NCBI GenBank assembly: GCA_024291935.2
Contig: CM044309.1
Coordinates: 3,410,001-3,474,000, forward strand
Reading direction: 5' to 3'
Origin: Okapia johnstoni
Lineage: Eukaryota; Chordata; Mammalia; Artiodactyla; Giraffidae
DNA: 64,000 bases
In this document: positions 47,731 through 59,708 of the stretch, in pieces
How the letters are laid out: every line of letters starts with the position of its first letter
Position numbering within the stretch: the first letter of the stretch is position 1
Translations under genes and position numbers: made by a program
Notes under the pieces: model-generated
Told to the model about the DNA's origin: nothing
Seen by the model: only the letters and a program-made list of their open reading frames with translations
The model's database searches: none

Positions 47731-49042
47731 TGTGACGGGTTATACTAGTTATGCTAATATTAAAACCTGGTCTCTGTGTTTTGCCACGCTTGAGCTTGTA
47801 CTGCCTGCCACACAAGAGGTCAATAAATAAAGAGGCAAGCTGCTGGGGGTAGTAGTAGGGACATAATTCAGAAAGCCAGCAGGATGAGGAGATGGTGGAC
47901 TACTGTCCCAAAGACACATCTTGCCCAGGTTTGGATGCTAGTGTCTTTTATAGGAAAAAAAGGTAAGTGAGGCAATAAAATAATAAAGGCGTTAGTTGTT
48001 GTGAGTATTGCTTGGTCTTGGAAGTGTTCATTTCCTCTTTCTGGCAGCCATCCACAGGCAGGTCTGGTCAGAATGTTTCCTGTGAGCTGAATGCAGGTAT
48101 GTTAGCATAAAGTTCAGGTATGGAGGCGAGGTTCCCAGAGATGGGCCAATATGTATACTTTAAATTACAGATGACATCTATTTAATGATTCAGGTCAGTT
48201 CAGTTCAGTCGCTCAGTCGTGTCCGACTCTTTGTGACCCCATTGACTGCAGCACGCCAGGCCTCCCTGTCCATTACCAACTCTCAGAGCTTACTCAAACT
48301 CATGTCCATCCAGTCAGTGATGCCATCCATCTCATCCTCTGGCGTCCCCTTCTCCTGCCTTCAATATTTCCCAGCATTAGGGTCTTTTCAAATGAGTCAG
48401 TTCCCCACATCAGGTGGCCAAAGTATTGGCGTTTCAGCTTCAGCATCTGTCCTTCCAGTGAATATTTAAAACTGGTTTCCTTTAGGATGGACTGGTTGGA
48501 TCTCCTTGCAGTCCAAGGGACTCTCAAGAGTCTTCTCCAACACCACAGTCCAAAAGCATCAATTCTTTGGCACTCAGTCTTTTTTTATGGTCCAACTCTC
48601 CCATCCATACATGAGTACTAGAAAAACCATAGCTTTGACTAGATGGACCTTTGTAGGCAAAGTAATATCTCTGCTTTTTAATATGCTGTCTAGGTTGGTT
48701 ATAACATTTCTTCCAAGGAGCAAGTATCTCTTAATCTCATGGCTGCAATCACCATCTGCCATGATTTTGGAGCCCCCAAAATAGTCTGTCACTGTTTCCA
48801 TTGTTTCCTCCTTTATTTGCCATGAAGTGATGGGACCAGATGCCACGATCTTAGATTTCTGAATGTTGAGTTTTAAGCCAACTTTTAGTGATTACAAGCA
48901 ATAGAATATGATGGTTAAAGTAAAAGAAACAGATCTAAAATGGAGTCAGGTTTGCGCTTCCTTATCACATATGGGGAATACAAGTGAATTAGGATTATTA
49001 AGTGGCGCCGTTTCTTACCTAGAGCCTATCCTCCCCTTAACA
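47731..49042 (-). repeat. Possible LTR element, antisense, interrupted by BovB
   Basis: Sequence on both sides of the BovB (47731-48188 and 48896-49042) has LTR-like ends: it begins TGTGACGGG and ends CCTTAACA on the plus strand, that is TG...CA when inverted. I recognise it as a moderate-copy ruminant repeat by feel only. No target duplication was found, so the ends are uncertain. Confidence 0.3.
48189..48895 (-). mobile_element. BovB 3' part, antisense, about 0.7 kb
   Basis: Antisense tail GTTCAGTTCAGTCGCTCAG, through the segment for the C-terminal domain (minus frames 48300-48527 and 48574-48846), to TTTTAAGCCAACTTTTAG. It is truncated within ORF2 after the reverse transcriptase. Confidence 0.92.
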
Positions 49043-50075
49043 ATTATTTCTGAAGTAAAATCTTAACAAATGTTAACTTTTACTAAGCTTACGAATGTGT
49101 GATCATTAATAATAACCTTATATATTTCATTCCAAAAAAGCATCCATATTTTTTAATTTCTACATCCCCTGGGATGTTCTAATGTTTTGTGGAGATTCTG
49201 CATTATATGGTTAAGGTGAAGGTAGAATTGTGACGTCTTGTTTGTCATGATATAAAATTATATCTACAGAGCTGGGGTTTATTCCACCAAAGAGAAAGTA
49301 TGTTCTGAATCTTTTTTTGTGTGTGTGATACATGAATTGTGAGATGCTATCATGAATAACACTGCATCTGCCTTCATAGCTGCTTTGTTTAAGGAATTTG
49401 TAAACAACAATTTTATCTGATCTAGACGTACAGTAGGCATTTTCACTATATCATTTTTATTGCTACTTGATACAACCCTGAACATTCAAGTTTGTGGTGG
49501 GAAATTCACCATTGCACTTATAGTAGGGCATTTTATTTATATTTTAGGAGAGTACAGAAAATTTAGGGGATCGGTTGTGGGATTTAAGACCTTTTATTCT
49601 AGGGCCAGTCTTCCAAAGCCACATCAATAATGACTGAAAATTGTTCATCTCTGCGGGCAGTTTAGTCGCCTACATGAAATCACTCAGTGGTTTGAATCTA
49701 GCTCTTGCGGGAACCGTCATGATTGACAGTTTGAACAAAGAAGGCAAGAGTGGAATGGACCTGTTAAGCGGGAGTGAGTGAATTTCTCCTTTGGGCATGA
49801 CAGTGTTTACCTCCTGCAATTTAGCTTTAACCGACCTGAGAGTCTTAAAATGGAAAAAGGATGTTTTATTCAGCGGAGGCACACAGGGGTAGAGCAGAAT
49901 TTTATTTCAGTGAGTACACAAAAATAATCCTCTTATTATTTCTCCATTGCTGGCTTCATATCATGCATTAATTACAAATGAACGTTGTGCTTTTACTTTG
50001 AATTGCCATGTTTCCCTTATTATACTTGATTAAATAAACTATGCTATGCCATGTACTCCTTTGTGACTCACTCGA
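49043..50075. other. Unique sequence
   Basis: Nothing recognised. Confidence 0.45.
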
Positions 50076-50250
50076 GTGGGTTACTATTTCCTCCTCCAGG
50101 GTGTCTTCCCCACCCAAGGATAGAACCCAGGTCTCCTGCGTTGCAGGCAGATTCTTTACCAGCTGTGCCATGAGGCTTCCCTGTGTGATTGGTGTGGTTG
50201 TTGTTCAGTGGCCCAGCCATGTCCAACTCTTTGTGACCCCATGGACTCCT
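50076..50250 (-). mobile_element. Two partial Bov-tA / Bov-A SINEs, antisense
   Basis: 50076-50181 is a Bov-tA without its 3' half (GAGTGGGTTACTATTTCC to ATGAGGCTTCCC). 50200-50250 is a Bov-A 3' piece (CAGCCATGTCCAACTCTTTG). Confidence 0.85.
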
Positions 50251-50664
50251 TGTGACTCAGAGAAGGCAAATACAAAGTTGAAGTTGGTAAATAGATGGAT
50301 CTTATATATTCTGAGAAAAAAATACCAAAATATTTATGGCATTCTCAAAGTACATGTTACCTATCATTCTTAATACCATTTTTAATATAAATCACAGATG
50401 AAGTCTTAGCAGTTTGTGGTCATTCCTGCTTCAGCATGATGTGAATGGTTTTGGTGGTGAAGAGGCTTCTTGGTATAGAACCCTTGGCCACTACAGAGTA
50501 CAGTGTCTTCCTTAAGTAACTTGGAACTCTTCTCTGGAAATATTCAAGATCTCAGAGAAAATTAGGGTAAAAGGTAGCACCCTCTCCTTACTACTATATG
50601 TGAATGAATATTTTGTAGCACTTAAACCAACAGCAGGCATATAATAAGTGCCCTATGTTTGTTA
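50251..50664. other. Unique sequence
   Basis: Nothing recognised. Confidence 0.45.
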
Positions 50665-50867
50665 GTGAAAGTCTCTCAGTCCTGTCCAACTCCTTGTGAC
50701 CCCATGGACTATAGCCTGCCAGGCTCCTCTGTCCATGGACTTCTCCAGGCCAAAATACTGGCGTGAGTAACTGTTCCCTTCTCCAGCGGATCTTCCCAAC
50801 CCAGGGATCGAACCCAGGTCTCCTGCATTGCAGGCAGATTTTTTGCAGTCTGAGCCACCAGGGAAGT
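50665..50867 (-). mobile_element. Bov-tA SINE, antisense, full length
   Basis: GAAAGTCTCTCAGTCCTGTCC to TCTGAGCCACCAGGGAAG. Confidence 0.92.
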
Positions 50868-51547
50868 GATTGTTAAGTATAATGTAGTTGTTGTAAAACT
50901 GCTTTTGAGATAGTTTTAATAATTTATAGGCCACCTTTTAAAATTCAAAATTTTCTAAATGGAGCCCCTTTAGCAATGTTTGTTAACAGACATTTTTAAA
51001 ACAGAAAGTGTGGGACAAATAATGAAGTGGCCCTGAATACTTTGTCCATGCTTTATTCTGACTGCATGGTACCAGAACACTAAGAGATCTTTTCAAATAG
51101 GTCTTGGTTTCTACACAGGTGTGGTTAACTAGTCACTGACTGAGGTACTGGCGTCTCCTGGTCCATGGCTCTCTGATGGATAATGGTTCAAATAGCAGTT
51201 AGGGCCCTGAGACTGTGTCTGTCCTTGGCTCATGATTCCTGATAATATAGACAGAGCACCAATTAAAGCATCTTTGGTAGTTCAGAGGAAGCTTGTTTCT
51301 TAATCATTTCCTTTTGCAAAACCCTTATGTCACAAGTGGGTACCAAATCTGATTGAACTATTCCCCCCAGTCAAGTAGAAAGCATCTAATTGTTGTTGAT
51401 TTGACTTCCATATATAACTCAACACAATCTTCTGCTTAGGTCATGTCGACCAGCGGAAAGTTATCCTGGAAGCACAATTACAGTCATTATCCTAGACAAT
51501 TTGTGTGACTAAAGGCTCTATTTTGCAGAATAAACTATCATATGTAG
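50868..51547. other. Unique sequence
   Basis: Nothing recognised. Confidence 0.45.
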
Positions 51548-51735
51548 TAAAGGCTCGGCTGATAAAAAATCCGCCTGCAATGCGGGAGACGTGGGCTCAA
51601 TCCCTGGATTGGGAAGATCCCCTGGAAAAGGGAAGGGCTACCCACTCCAGTATTCTGGCCTGGAGAATTCCAGGGACTGTATAGTCCATGGGGTCGAAAA
51701 CAGTTGGACATGACTGAGTGACTCTCACTTTCTCC
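51548..51735 (+). mobile_element. Bov-tA SINE, sense
   Basis: GGCTCGGCTGATAAAAAATCC to CATGACTGAGTGACTCTC; the first tRNA bases are missing. Confidence 0.9.
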
Positions 51736-52214
51736 TAGAATTACATCGATTTGTCATATTCTGCAGGATGTGAGTATAAGTGTATCTAAGGACTCATAAC
51801 TGTATTAAGTGCATATTTTTGATTTTTATAGTAACTCAAATACCATATAATGTTTATCTCTTTGAATCTTTTGGCTTTAATTTAAAGTTGCTAGCTAATT
51901 TTTCTTATTTATATAAATTTCAGTGGAATGTTTTACATTGAATATAGTGATGAGATAAATAGACAATATTTACATGATCCCTGATAGAATAGACACAACA
52001 TCAATCACAACGTCTGTAGTGAAACAGAGGAAGTTTGTTGGAATTCCAGAAAGTTCCAAACACAAATAGATCCTTAACCTTGGGTGATGTGAACATGTAA
52101 GAACTAAATTATATCCCCTCAAAAACTCATGCATTGAAGTCTTAACCTCCAGTGTGATGTTATTGGGAGGAAGAGCCTTTGGGAAGTAATTAGGTTTAGA
52201 TGAGGTCATGAAGG
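51736..52214. other. Unique sequence
   Basis: Nothing recognised. The minus frame 51970-52305 ends in a SINE. Confidence 0.45.
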
Positions 52215-52423
52215 TATAGCCTTTCCCTTCTAACCCGGGGATCAAACCAAGGTCTCCCACATTGCAGGCAGATTCTTTACCAGCTGAACCATAAAGGAAG
52301 CACAAGAATATTGGAGTGGGTAGGCTATCCCTTCTCCAGGGGATCTTCCCGACCCAGAAATCGAACCAGGGTTTCCTGCATTGCAGACAGATTCTTTGCC
52401 AACTGAGCTATCAGGGAAGCCCC
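52215..52423 (-). mobile_element. Two adjacent partial Bov-tA SINEs, antisense
   Basis: 52215-52302 and 52303-52423 each hold a tRNA head and B-box (GCAGGCAGATTCTTTACCAGC, then GCAGACAGATTCTTTGCCAAC) in tandem. The Bov-A body of the first is missing. Confidence 0.85.
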
Positions 52424-52651
52424 ATTTGTTTCCTACTTTATGTTTAATGCTTGGCCCTTCCCAGCCAGTGTTCTATTGGATTGGTCATGATTTCCACATG
52501 GAGCTCTCTGACTTCATACAAACCTAGGTGATGATCGGTCTCTTAGAGATGTGACCCTCTGCTCAGTAATAACTGGACCTGCAGCAACTCATTAAACGTT
52601 TCCCAGTAGATGGTTTAACACTTCTCATGCCTCTGTTGACCAAATTTACCA

Positions 52652-52843
52652 AACACACCTGCCAGTGCAGGAGACATAACAGATGCGAGCTCAACCCCTG
52701 GGTTGGGAAGATCCCCTGGAGGAAGGCATGGCAACCCACTCCAGTAATGTTACCTAGAGAAGCCCATAGACAGGGGAGCCTGGCAGGCACAGGCCATGGA
52801 GTCGCAAAAGAGTTGGACACGACTAAGGGACTTAGCATACATG
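52652..52843 (+). mobile_element. Bov-tA SINE, sense, head truncated
   Basis: CCTGCCAGTGCAGGAGACATA to TGGACACGACTAAGGGAC. Confidence 0.9.
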
Positions 52844-53822
52844 TGTGCATAACACAAAATTGATTAATATTCCAAATTCTTAACTAAGTTTGAAATGTTG
52901 CCTTACCAATATTCATTGCTTTCTAACTTTATAGTCAGAATAATCAATAAAAGTCATTAACTCTTTATAATTATTATCTTATTTATAATTATATATTTAT
53001 TTTTGCTCTCAACTACTTGAACTCCAGATGAAAAATGTTTATTTCTTAGTAGTTAATGAATGTAATCAAATATACTCATTGCTATGAAGCTATATTAGCT
53101 AATACTGATTTACAAAATTAATGCCATTCTTATTTATGTATAGTAATTATTCAATTTCTTACACAATTTTATTAAATATTTATATTCTGCCTCAAGATAT
53201 TGAGTTGTCTCACTTTTAAACCTTCCTATATCATGTTGTCATTTTTAAACACTTTTCTTTCAATAGTATCTCATATTAATCCATTTTTATGAAATTTATC
53301 ATATCTTTATTATTAGTGAGTCCTTATTAAAAGAAAGCTATTTTATATTTTTAAATATTTTTACACACAGATTAGTAGTTATAAAAGGAAGTGAAAACAG
53401 GGTTTCTAGTTTCTTATATGGTGCTAATGCCACAATATCACACTCGATTTCTGAGGAGCATAGTTTAAGAAAGTTATAAAAAATTTGCTGTGAATATAAG
53501 CAATATGCTTTCAAGATGTGTATAAGTAGAAAATTTCATTTTTTTCTGTATGTTTTTCATAGCTGTTGCAACTCAATTGCAATATTAACATAGAAGGGCT
53601 CTCTGTCTTATCAAACATTTTAATATGTAATTTTTAATTTCTATATTAACAATTAAAAATTTTAATGAACATTGAACACATGATATTCACCAATATTTTA
53701 AAACACAATATGTAGATTTAATAAAGTATGCATTTAACAAATGAAATCAGAATACATTTTATTACATTTTTTAATACTGAGGACTTTGATGATATGCTTG
53801 GTAAGCTCCAAATATTAATTCA
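52844..53822. other. Very AT-rich unique sequence
   Basis: Nothing recognised; no long frames. Confidence 0.45.
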
Positions 53823-54710
53823 TGTTCCCTGAGACCAGGGGAATTTTGCTGCTCCTATTACTAGCCTGTCTAGCTAGGCTTTTACACAGACTTCCTTTCC
53901 TTCATTGCAGAGATCAGATTATCCCTCTCTCAGTTAGTTTATGATCTGCCCACTCCTCCCCTACGACTGCGGAGTCAGACTCGAATACGTGGGAAGGAGC
54001 TGGCAGGCATCAAACTATCACGGAGCAGGACCCTGCGGGCCTTCCCAGGACAGGCCTCCCCAAATCCTCTGCTCTGGTTCCTCTCTGCAGTGCCTAGAGA
54101 ACTGTTTGAGGCACATTACTGAGTTATTTTTACATATATCCACGTGTGAAGGTCGCTCAGTTGTGTCCGACTCTTTGCGACCCCATGGACTGTACAGTCT
54201 GTGGAATTCTCCAGGCCAGGATACTGGAGTGGGTAGCCTTTCCCTTCTCCAGGGGATCTTCCCGACCCAGGGATCGAACCCAGGTCTCCTGCACTGCGGG
54301 CAAATTCTTTACCATCTGAGCCACCAGGGAAGGCCTTGTGATATGAAGACAGATATAATATGAAACATATGAAAACCCCTCACCAGATGGAAAATGTTAA
54401 CTACATGTAGACCATGAGCACCTAGAATCAGGCCTCCTGGAGCAGAAGGACTGGTAATTGATTCCCTGTGACCCCAACCTGTTTCCTCAACGTCAGCCAA
54501 CCAGAGAATTGTGCCTGAGCGATCACATATCCTGTGACCTGCATCCCTCACCGGGCTTTTAGAAACGCTTTGCAGAATCGCTTTAGCGGCCTCGGGCATG
54601 ACCTACCCTCTCCTTGCATGGCCCTGCAATAACCCTTTCTCTGCTCCAGACTCAGACGGTTCAGTATGTTTGGACTCCCTGATCATGGGACAAAGAACTT
54701 GGCGCTAACA
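53823..54710 (+). repeat. Probable solo LTR of an endogenous retrovirus
   Basis: The right end (54600-54710) has the R/U5 look of a ruminant gammaretrovirus-like LTR: a degenerate polyadenylation signal at CCTGCAATAACCCTT, CTCTGCTCCAGACTCAGACGG, and a terminal ACA. A TG at 53823 may be the left end. No coding internal region is attached, and no target duplication is visible. A Bov-tA interrupts it at 54146-54334. Confidence 0.5.
54146..54334 (-). mobile_element. Bov-tA SINE in the LTR, antisense
   Basis: GGTCGCTCAGTTGTGTCCGAC to CTGAGCCACCAGGGAAGGCC. The frame 53941-54363 runs through it and is not a gene. Confidence 0.92.
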
Positions 54711-55001
54711 AAACTACTTCGAGTGTCCTAAAAGAGCCACTGCTGGGAGAGAGGAGCGGTGTGCAGTGTTTCAGGAGAAGAGCTGAACACTGATAATTCA
54801 ACAACTTAAAAAAACATCTTATTCTACCATTTTTTTGCCCAGAATTTTCCAAAGTGTCCATCTGAGATGTTTTGTGATCTAAAAAATTGGAAACAAGCTT
54901 AATATTCATTAAGAGAATGAAAAGTATTATGCTATGGCTTTATTACCATGCACCTATTTGTTAAGGTTATTTAATAACAGAATAAAATGGGGATTGCAGT
55001 A
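54711..55001. other. Unique sequence
   Basis: Nothing recognised. Confidence 0.45.
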
Positions 55002-55013
55002 ATAAGTAATGGC

Positions 55014-55210
55014 TGCTGCTGCTGCTGCTAAGTCGCTTCACTCGTGTCCGACTCTGTTCGACCCCATAGATGGCAGCCCATCAGGCTCCCCCGTCCCTGG
55101 GATTCTCCAGGCAAGAATACTGGAGTGGGTTGCCAGTTCCTTCTCCAGGGCATGAAAGGGAAAAGTGAAAGTGAAGTCGCTCAGTGGAGTGGGTTGCTGT
55201 TGCCTTCTCC
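55014..55210 (-). mobile_element. BOV-A2 SINE, antisense, internally deleted
   Basis: Reverse (GCT)n tail, one whole antisense Bov-A unit, the linker, then only the ends of the second unit. Perfect 12-bp target duplication ATAAGTAATGGC at 55002-55013 and 55211-55222. Confidence 0.93.
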
Positions 55211-55222
55211 ATAAGTAATGGC

Positions 55223-55765
55223 ACTTGGATGTAAATTATTTGCAAGTAAATTATGATGACTTTTTTTTTGTAATTTACAATTTTTATTAAATGCTAGAAA
55301 GAAATGAAAAATACATCAAAGTTTTAACAATAAGTATCTTTTCAGGTTGGCGTTATATTTTTTTCCTACATTGCACATATCCCCTAAAAATCTTTACTTT
55401 TGAAAAGTTGCTCTGATTTATTTCAAAGTAGGGAGCAGTTTGAGGTTTAAGAATTGAATCTTAATTGTAATTGTGACATTTGTCTTTAAGAAGATAGAGG
55501 TATTACCAAATATACTTGGTGATTATCCTATTTTCACAAAATAGTGTTTATGATGCTTAAGATCTATTGAAGAATTGTCACTGTGACAATGGATATGTTA
55601 TGTTTTTCTAAATTGGGGATGGTTTTCTGAAGAATAAATTCTGACTTTCTTTTGGTTTATTTTCTCCAGGAAGAGATACTTAAATACATTAGTTTATTTC
55701 ATTTCAGTTGTTTTTCTTTTTCTAATTATAAATCGAAGTAATTTATAGCAATGCTTTTTCTCCCC
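55223..55765. other. Unique AT-rich sequence
   Basis: Nothing recognised. Confidence 0.45.
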
Positions 55766-55835
55766 CGAGCAGGGATCTAACCCATGTCTCCTGCGTTGGT
55801 AGGCGGATTCTTTACCATTCAGCCACCAGTCCCAG
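55766..55835 (-). mobile_element. Bov-tA head fragment, antisense
   Basis: GCAGGGATCTAACCCATGTC then GCGGATTCTTTACCATTCAGC CACCAG is the tRNA-derived head only. Confidence 0.8.
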
Positions 55836-55914
55836 TGTTAAATCTCTTTGATACATTTTGGATATTCACTATTTCTACAACTTCAAATTCACAAATCTGT
55901 TCTAGAGTCTTTTA

Positions 55915-56600
55915 AGTTATAACATCTGTCAAGTATAATTTTTTATTTTGGATATTATAGTTTTCATCTTTAGATGTTCCACTTGATTCTTTTTTATATC
56001 TTTAATTTCTCTCCTGATCATTGGTCTTGTTTTCTGATCTTTGGATATCTAGGAGGTTTTAATTAGATTCTAAAGATTTTGTATTTTACTCTTTAGTGGC
56101 TGGGTTCTAGTTTTCAAAAAGGAGTATTATGCTATGCTCTCATAGACAGTTAGTTGCTTTTGGCTTGGTTTGATCATCTTGAGAGCTGTTTTTAAATTTT
56201 ACTGGAGTGGTCCTTGAGTATTTTTACTGCAGGAATTGTTTATCCCCATTGCTAAGTCCTGACCCTTCGGATGTCTAACTTTCATGCTTCAAGATGCCTA
56301 TTAGGACCTTCCACTGCTGCTGGTAGGAGATGAATGATTCACAGCCTTTTGTGGGCCTGGGAGGCATTCAGCTCACAACTTTCCAATAACTTTTTAATCT
56401 GCCTCATAGAAATTCACCCACTGCATGCATATGCTGGAAGTCAGCATAGATTCAAGGGATCTGTAAGACAGTTTATGGGATTACTTCTCTGTGTAGCTCT
56501 CTTCTCTCCAGAAATCTCCCTCACAGTTTCCTGCCTTAAACCCTGATCTATCACTTAAATTCAGTAAGGTCGCTGTCTCTGCTTTCAGTGATATACATGC
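55915..56600 (-). repeat. Old L1 5' region, antisense
   Basis: Order of TTTTGGATATTATAGTTTTC, GATGTTCCACTTGATTC, TTTAATTTCTCTCCTGATC, AGACAGTTAGTTGC and CTGTGTAGCTCTCTTCTC is that of an antisense L1M-type leader. It is assigned from memory of consensus phrases. The frame 56334-56546 lies within. Confidence 0.45.
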
Positions 56601-56610
56601 ATGCTCTCTC

Positions 56611-56656
56611 ACACACACACACATACACACACACGTACATACACATGCACACACAG
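56611..56656. repeat. (CA)n imperfect microsatellite
   Basis: CA units with TA and GT interruptions. Confidence 0.95.
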
Positions 56657-57311
56657 ACCAACTTTATGACATGAAATACACTTTCCAGACAAAAAACTAA
56701 GGCTATTCTAGAACTTCCTTTATTTTCTCTTTGTTTGTTTTGCTCGGATACCATAGTTTGACACTGCTTGTGGCTTTATGTCAGAAAAAACAAACAAACA
56801 TTTGTTTCATGTACATTAGCCTAATTTTCTAATTGTTTGAGTCAGAGAGTTACTTTAACCCTTGTTATTCCATCATGGCTGAAAGTGGAAGACTTTCTTC
56901 AACTGATGAAGATTCATGTAACAGAGAATCGCAAGCTAAATATTACATTATGTTACGACAAAATTTTGCAGAGAATGTTGATAGTACACAATGACAAAAA
57001 TCTGTCATTAAAACCTGATAGAAACTGGCAAGTCAGTCTTCTTGTGAGAGATTAAATACATACATATTTAAGGTGATCAAAAGTCATTAAAGGGAATTAT
57101 ACAAATGGCAGTTTGGACTTACAGTTATGAGAGACATCTGCATAAAGTATAAGGATGGTCTCAGAGAAAGCATGTTGACACAGTGAGAATTCAGAGTGCA
57201 ACTGTGCCCCCATTTTAAATTTGACCCAGGCTTACTGTCAAAGACAGAACACTGGGATCTCTAAGCCATGTTTACAACCTAATTTAAAAATTCTTGTGTT
57301 TGCATTTTGAC
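56657..57311. other. Unique sequence
   Basis: Nothing recognised; the frame 56837-57055 is unassigned. Confidence 0.4.
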
Positions 57312-59385
57312 CAATTTATTCCTAAATCAAATCCCTTATGACTATACATGTGGAAGTGAGAAATAGATTTAAAGGACTAGATATGATAGACAGAGTGCAT
57401 GATGAACTATGGATGGAGGTTCATGACATTGTACAGGAGACAGGAATCAAGACCATCCCCAAGAAAAAGAAATGCAAAAAAGCAAAATGGCTGTCTGAGG
57501 AGGCCTTACAAATAGCTGTGAAAAGACGGGAAGCAAAAAGCAAAGGAGAAAAGCAAAGATATACCCATTTGAATGAAGAGTTCCAAAGAATAGCAAGGAG
57601 AGATAAGAAAGCCTTCCTCAGGGATCAATGCAAAGAAATAGAGGAAAACAACAGAATGGGAAAGACTAGAGATCTTGTCAAGAAAATTAGAGATACCAAG
57701 GGAATATTTCATGCAAAGATGGGCTCAATAAAGGACAGAAATGGTAGGGAACTAACAGAAGCAGAATATATTAAAAAGAGGTGGCAAGAATACACAGAAG
57801 AATTGTACAAAAAATTTTTCATGACCCAAATAATCATGATGGTGTGATCACTCACCTAGAGCCAGACATCCTGGAATGTGAAGTCAAGCGGGCCTTAGGA
57901 AGCATCACTATGAACAAAGCTAGTGGAGGTGATGGAATTCCAGTTGAGCTATTTCAAATCCTCAAAGATGATGCTGTGAAAGTGCTGCACTCAATATGCC
58001 AGCAAATTTGGAAAACTCAGCAGTGGCCACAGGATAAGAAAAGGTCAGTTTTCATTCCAATCCCAAAGAAAGGCAATGCCAAAGAATGCTCAAACTACAG
58101 CACAATTGCACTCATCTCACATGCTAGTAAAATAATGCTCAAAATTCTCCAAGCCAGGCTTCAGCAATACATGAACCGTGAACTTGCAGATGTTCAAGCT
58201 GGTTTTAGAAAAGGCAGAGGAACCAGAGATCAAATTGCCAACATCCGCTGGATCATCGAAAAAGCAAGAGAGTTCCAGTAAAATATCTATATCCGTTTTA
58301 TTGACTATGCCAAAGCCTTTGACTGTGTGGATCACAATAAACTGTGGAAAATTCTGAAAGAGATGGGAATACTAGACCACCTGACCTGCCTCTTGAGAAA
58401 CCTGTATGCAGGTCAGGAAGCAACAGTTAGAAGTGGACATGGAACAGACTGGTTCCAAATCGGAAAAGGAGTACATCAAGGCTGTATATTGTCACCCTGC
58501 TTATTTAACTTATATGCAGAGTACATCATGAGAAACGCTGGGCTGGAGGAAGTACAAGCTGCAATCAAGATTGCCGGGAGAAATATCAATAACCTCAGAT
58601 ATGCAGATGACACCACCCTTATGGCAGAAAGTGAAGAAGAACTAAAGAGCCTCTTGATGAAAGTGAAAGAGGAGAGTAAAAAAGTTGGCTTAAAGCTCAG
58701 CATTCAGAAAACTAAGATCATGGCATCCGGTCCCATCACTTCATGGCAGGTAGATGGGGAAACAGTGGAAACAGTGGCTGACTTTATTTTTCTGGGCTCC
58801 AAAATCACTGCATATGGTGACTGTAGCCATGAAATTAAAAGACACTTGCTCCTTGGAAGGAAAGTTATGACCAACCTAGACAGCATATTAAAAAGCAGAG
58901 ACATTGCTTTGCCAACAAGGATCCATCTAGTCAAGGCTATGATTTTTCCAGTGGTCATGTATGGATGTGAGAGTTGGATTATAAAGAAAGCTGAGTGCCA
59001 AAGAATTGATGCTTTTGAACTGTGGTGTTGGAGAAGACTCTTGAGAGTCCTTTGGACTGCAAGGAGATCCAACCAGTCCATCCTAAAGGAGATCAGTCCT
59101 GGGTGTTCATTGGAAGGACTGATGTTGAAGCTGAAACTCCAATACTTTGGCCACCTGATGCAAAGAGCTGACTCATTGAAAAAGACCCTGATGCTGGGAA
59201 GGATTGAAGGCAGGAGGAGAAGGGGAGGACAGAGGATGAGAAGGCTGGATGACATCACTGACTTGATGGACATGGGTTTGTGTGGACTCCGGGAGTTGGT
59301 GATGGACAGGGAGGCCTGGTGTGCTGCGGTTCATGGGGTCACAAAGAGTCGGACATGACTGAGCGACTGAACTGAACTGAACTGA
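57312..59385 (+). mobile_element. BovB (RTE) LINE, sense, 5' truncated, about 2.1 kb
   Basis: Covers the region after the endonuclease, the whole reverse transcriptase and the C-terminal part, and ends in ACTGA repeats at 59365-59385, the BovB 3' tail. BovB is about 3.2 kb, so roughly the first third is missing. It is the best-preserved BovB in the window. Its 3' end supplies the Bov-A/Bov-tA tail found in the SINEs here, which BovB machinery mobilises. Confidence 0.97.
57338..59358 (+). pseudogene. BovB ORF2 remnant: reverse transcriptase, two lesions
   Basis: The frame opens at 57338 in the linker before the RT (basic, with ARRDKKAFLRDQCKEIEENN). At about 57811 one base is missing after TACAAAAAA, shifting to the frame that runs 57781-58281. 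Within it RT motif AGFRKGRGTRDQI is visible. A TAA at 58279-58281 stands where Lys is expected (in FQ-K-NI); the same frame then continues. Motif A is FIDYAKAFD at 58297-58323, motif B GVHQGCILSPCLFNLYAEYI near 58468, and motif C YADD at 58600-58611. The catalytic Asps are intact. The frame ends at 59358 with GVTKSRT and stop. It cannot make a working protein as it stands. Confidence 0.93.
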
Positions 59386-59708
59386 TACCTGTCCAGGAAA
59401 GAAAACATCAACTATAAGAATCATTCATTCTTGAAAGTAATTTTATGGTATTTGTAAAAATATACATCATGTAAGAGCAAAAAATCATATTACTTCTATG
59501 TATTGCGTTACTGATGTTGATTTAGAGTTGTAAGAACAATAATCCTTAATACATTCTGGAGCCACAAACTGGATATTTAGTTTATTTTTTCTCCTCAGTG
59601 TGTTTAAAATATACTAAATTATATGAAGAAGCTGAATGTTTAAAATACATGTGTACATCTTAATTATTTTTTGTTTGAATTGATTCTCAGAGCATTAGCT
59701 TGAGGCAT
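59386..59708. other. Unique AT-rich sequence
   Basis: Nothing recognised. Confidence 0.45.

Noticed and set aside
57506..57712. Minus-strand frames over the BovB at 57506-57712, 58117-58335, 58476-58703 and 58704-59273
   Set aside because: They are shadows of the BovB reverse-transcriptase frame on the plus strand.
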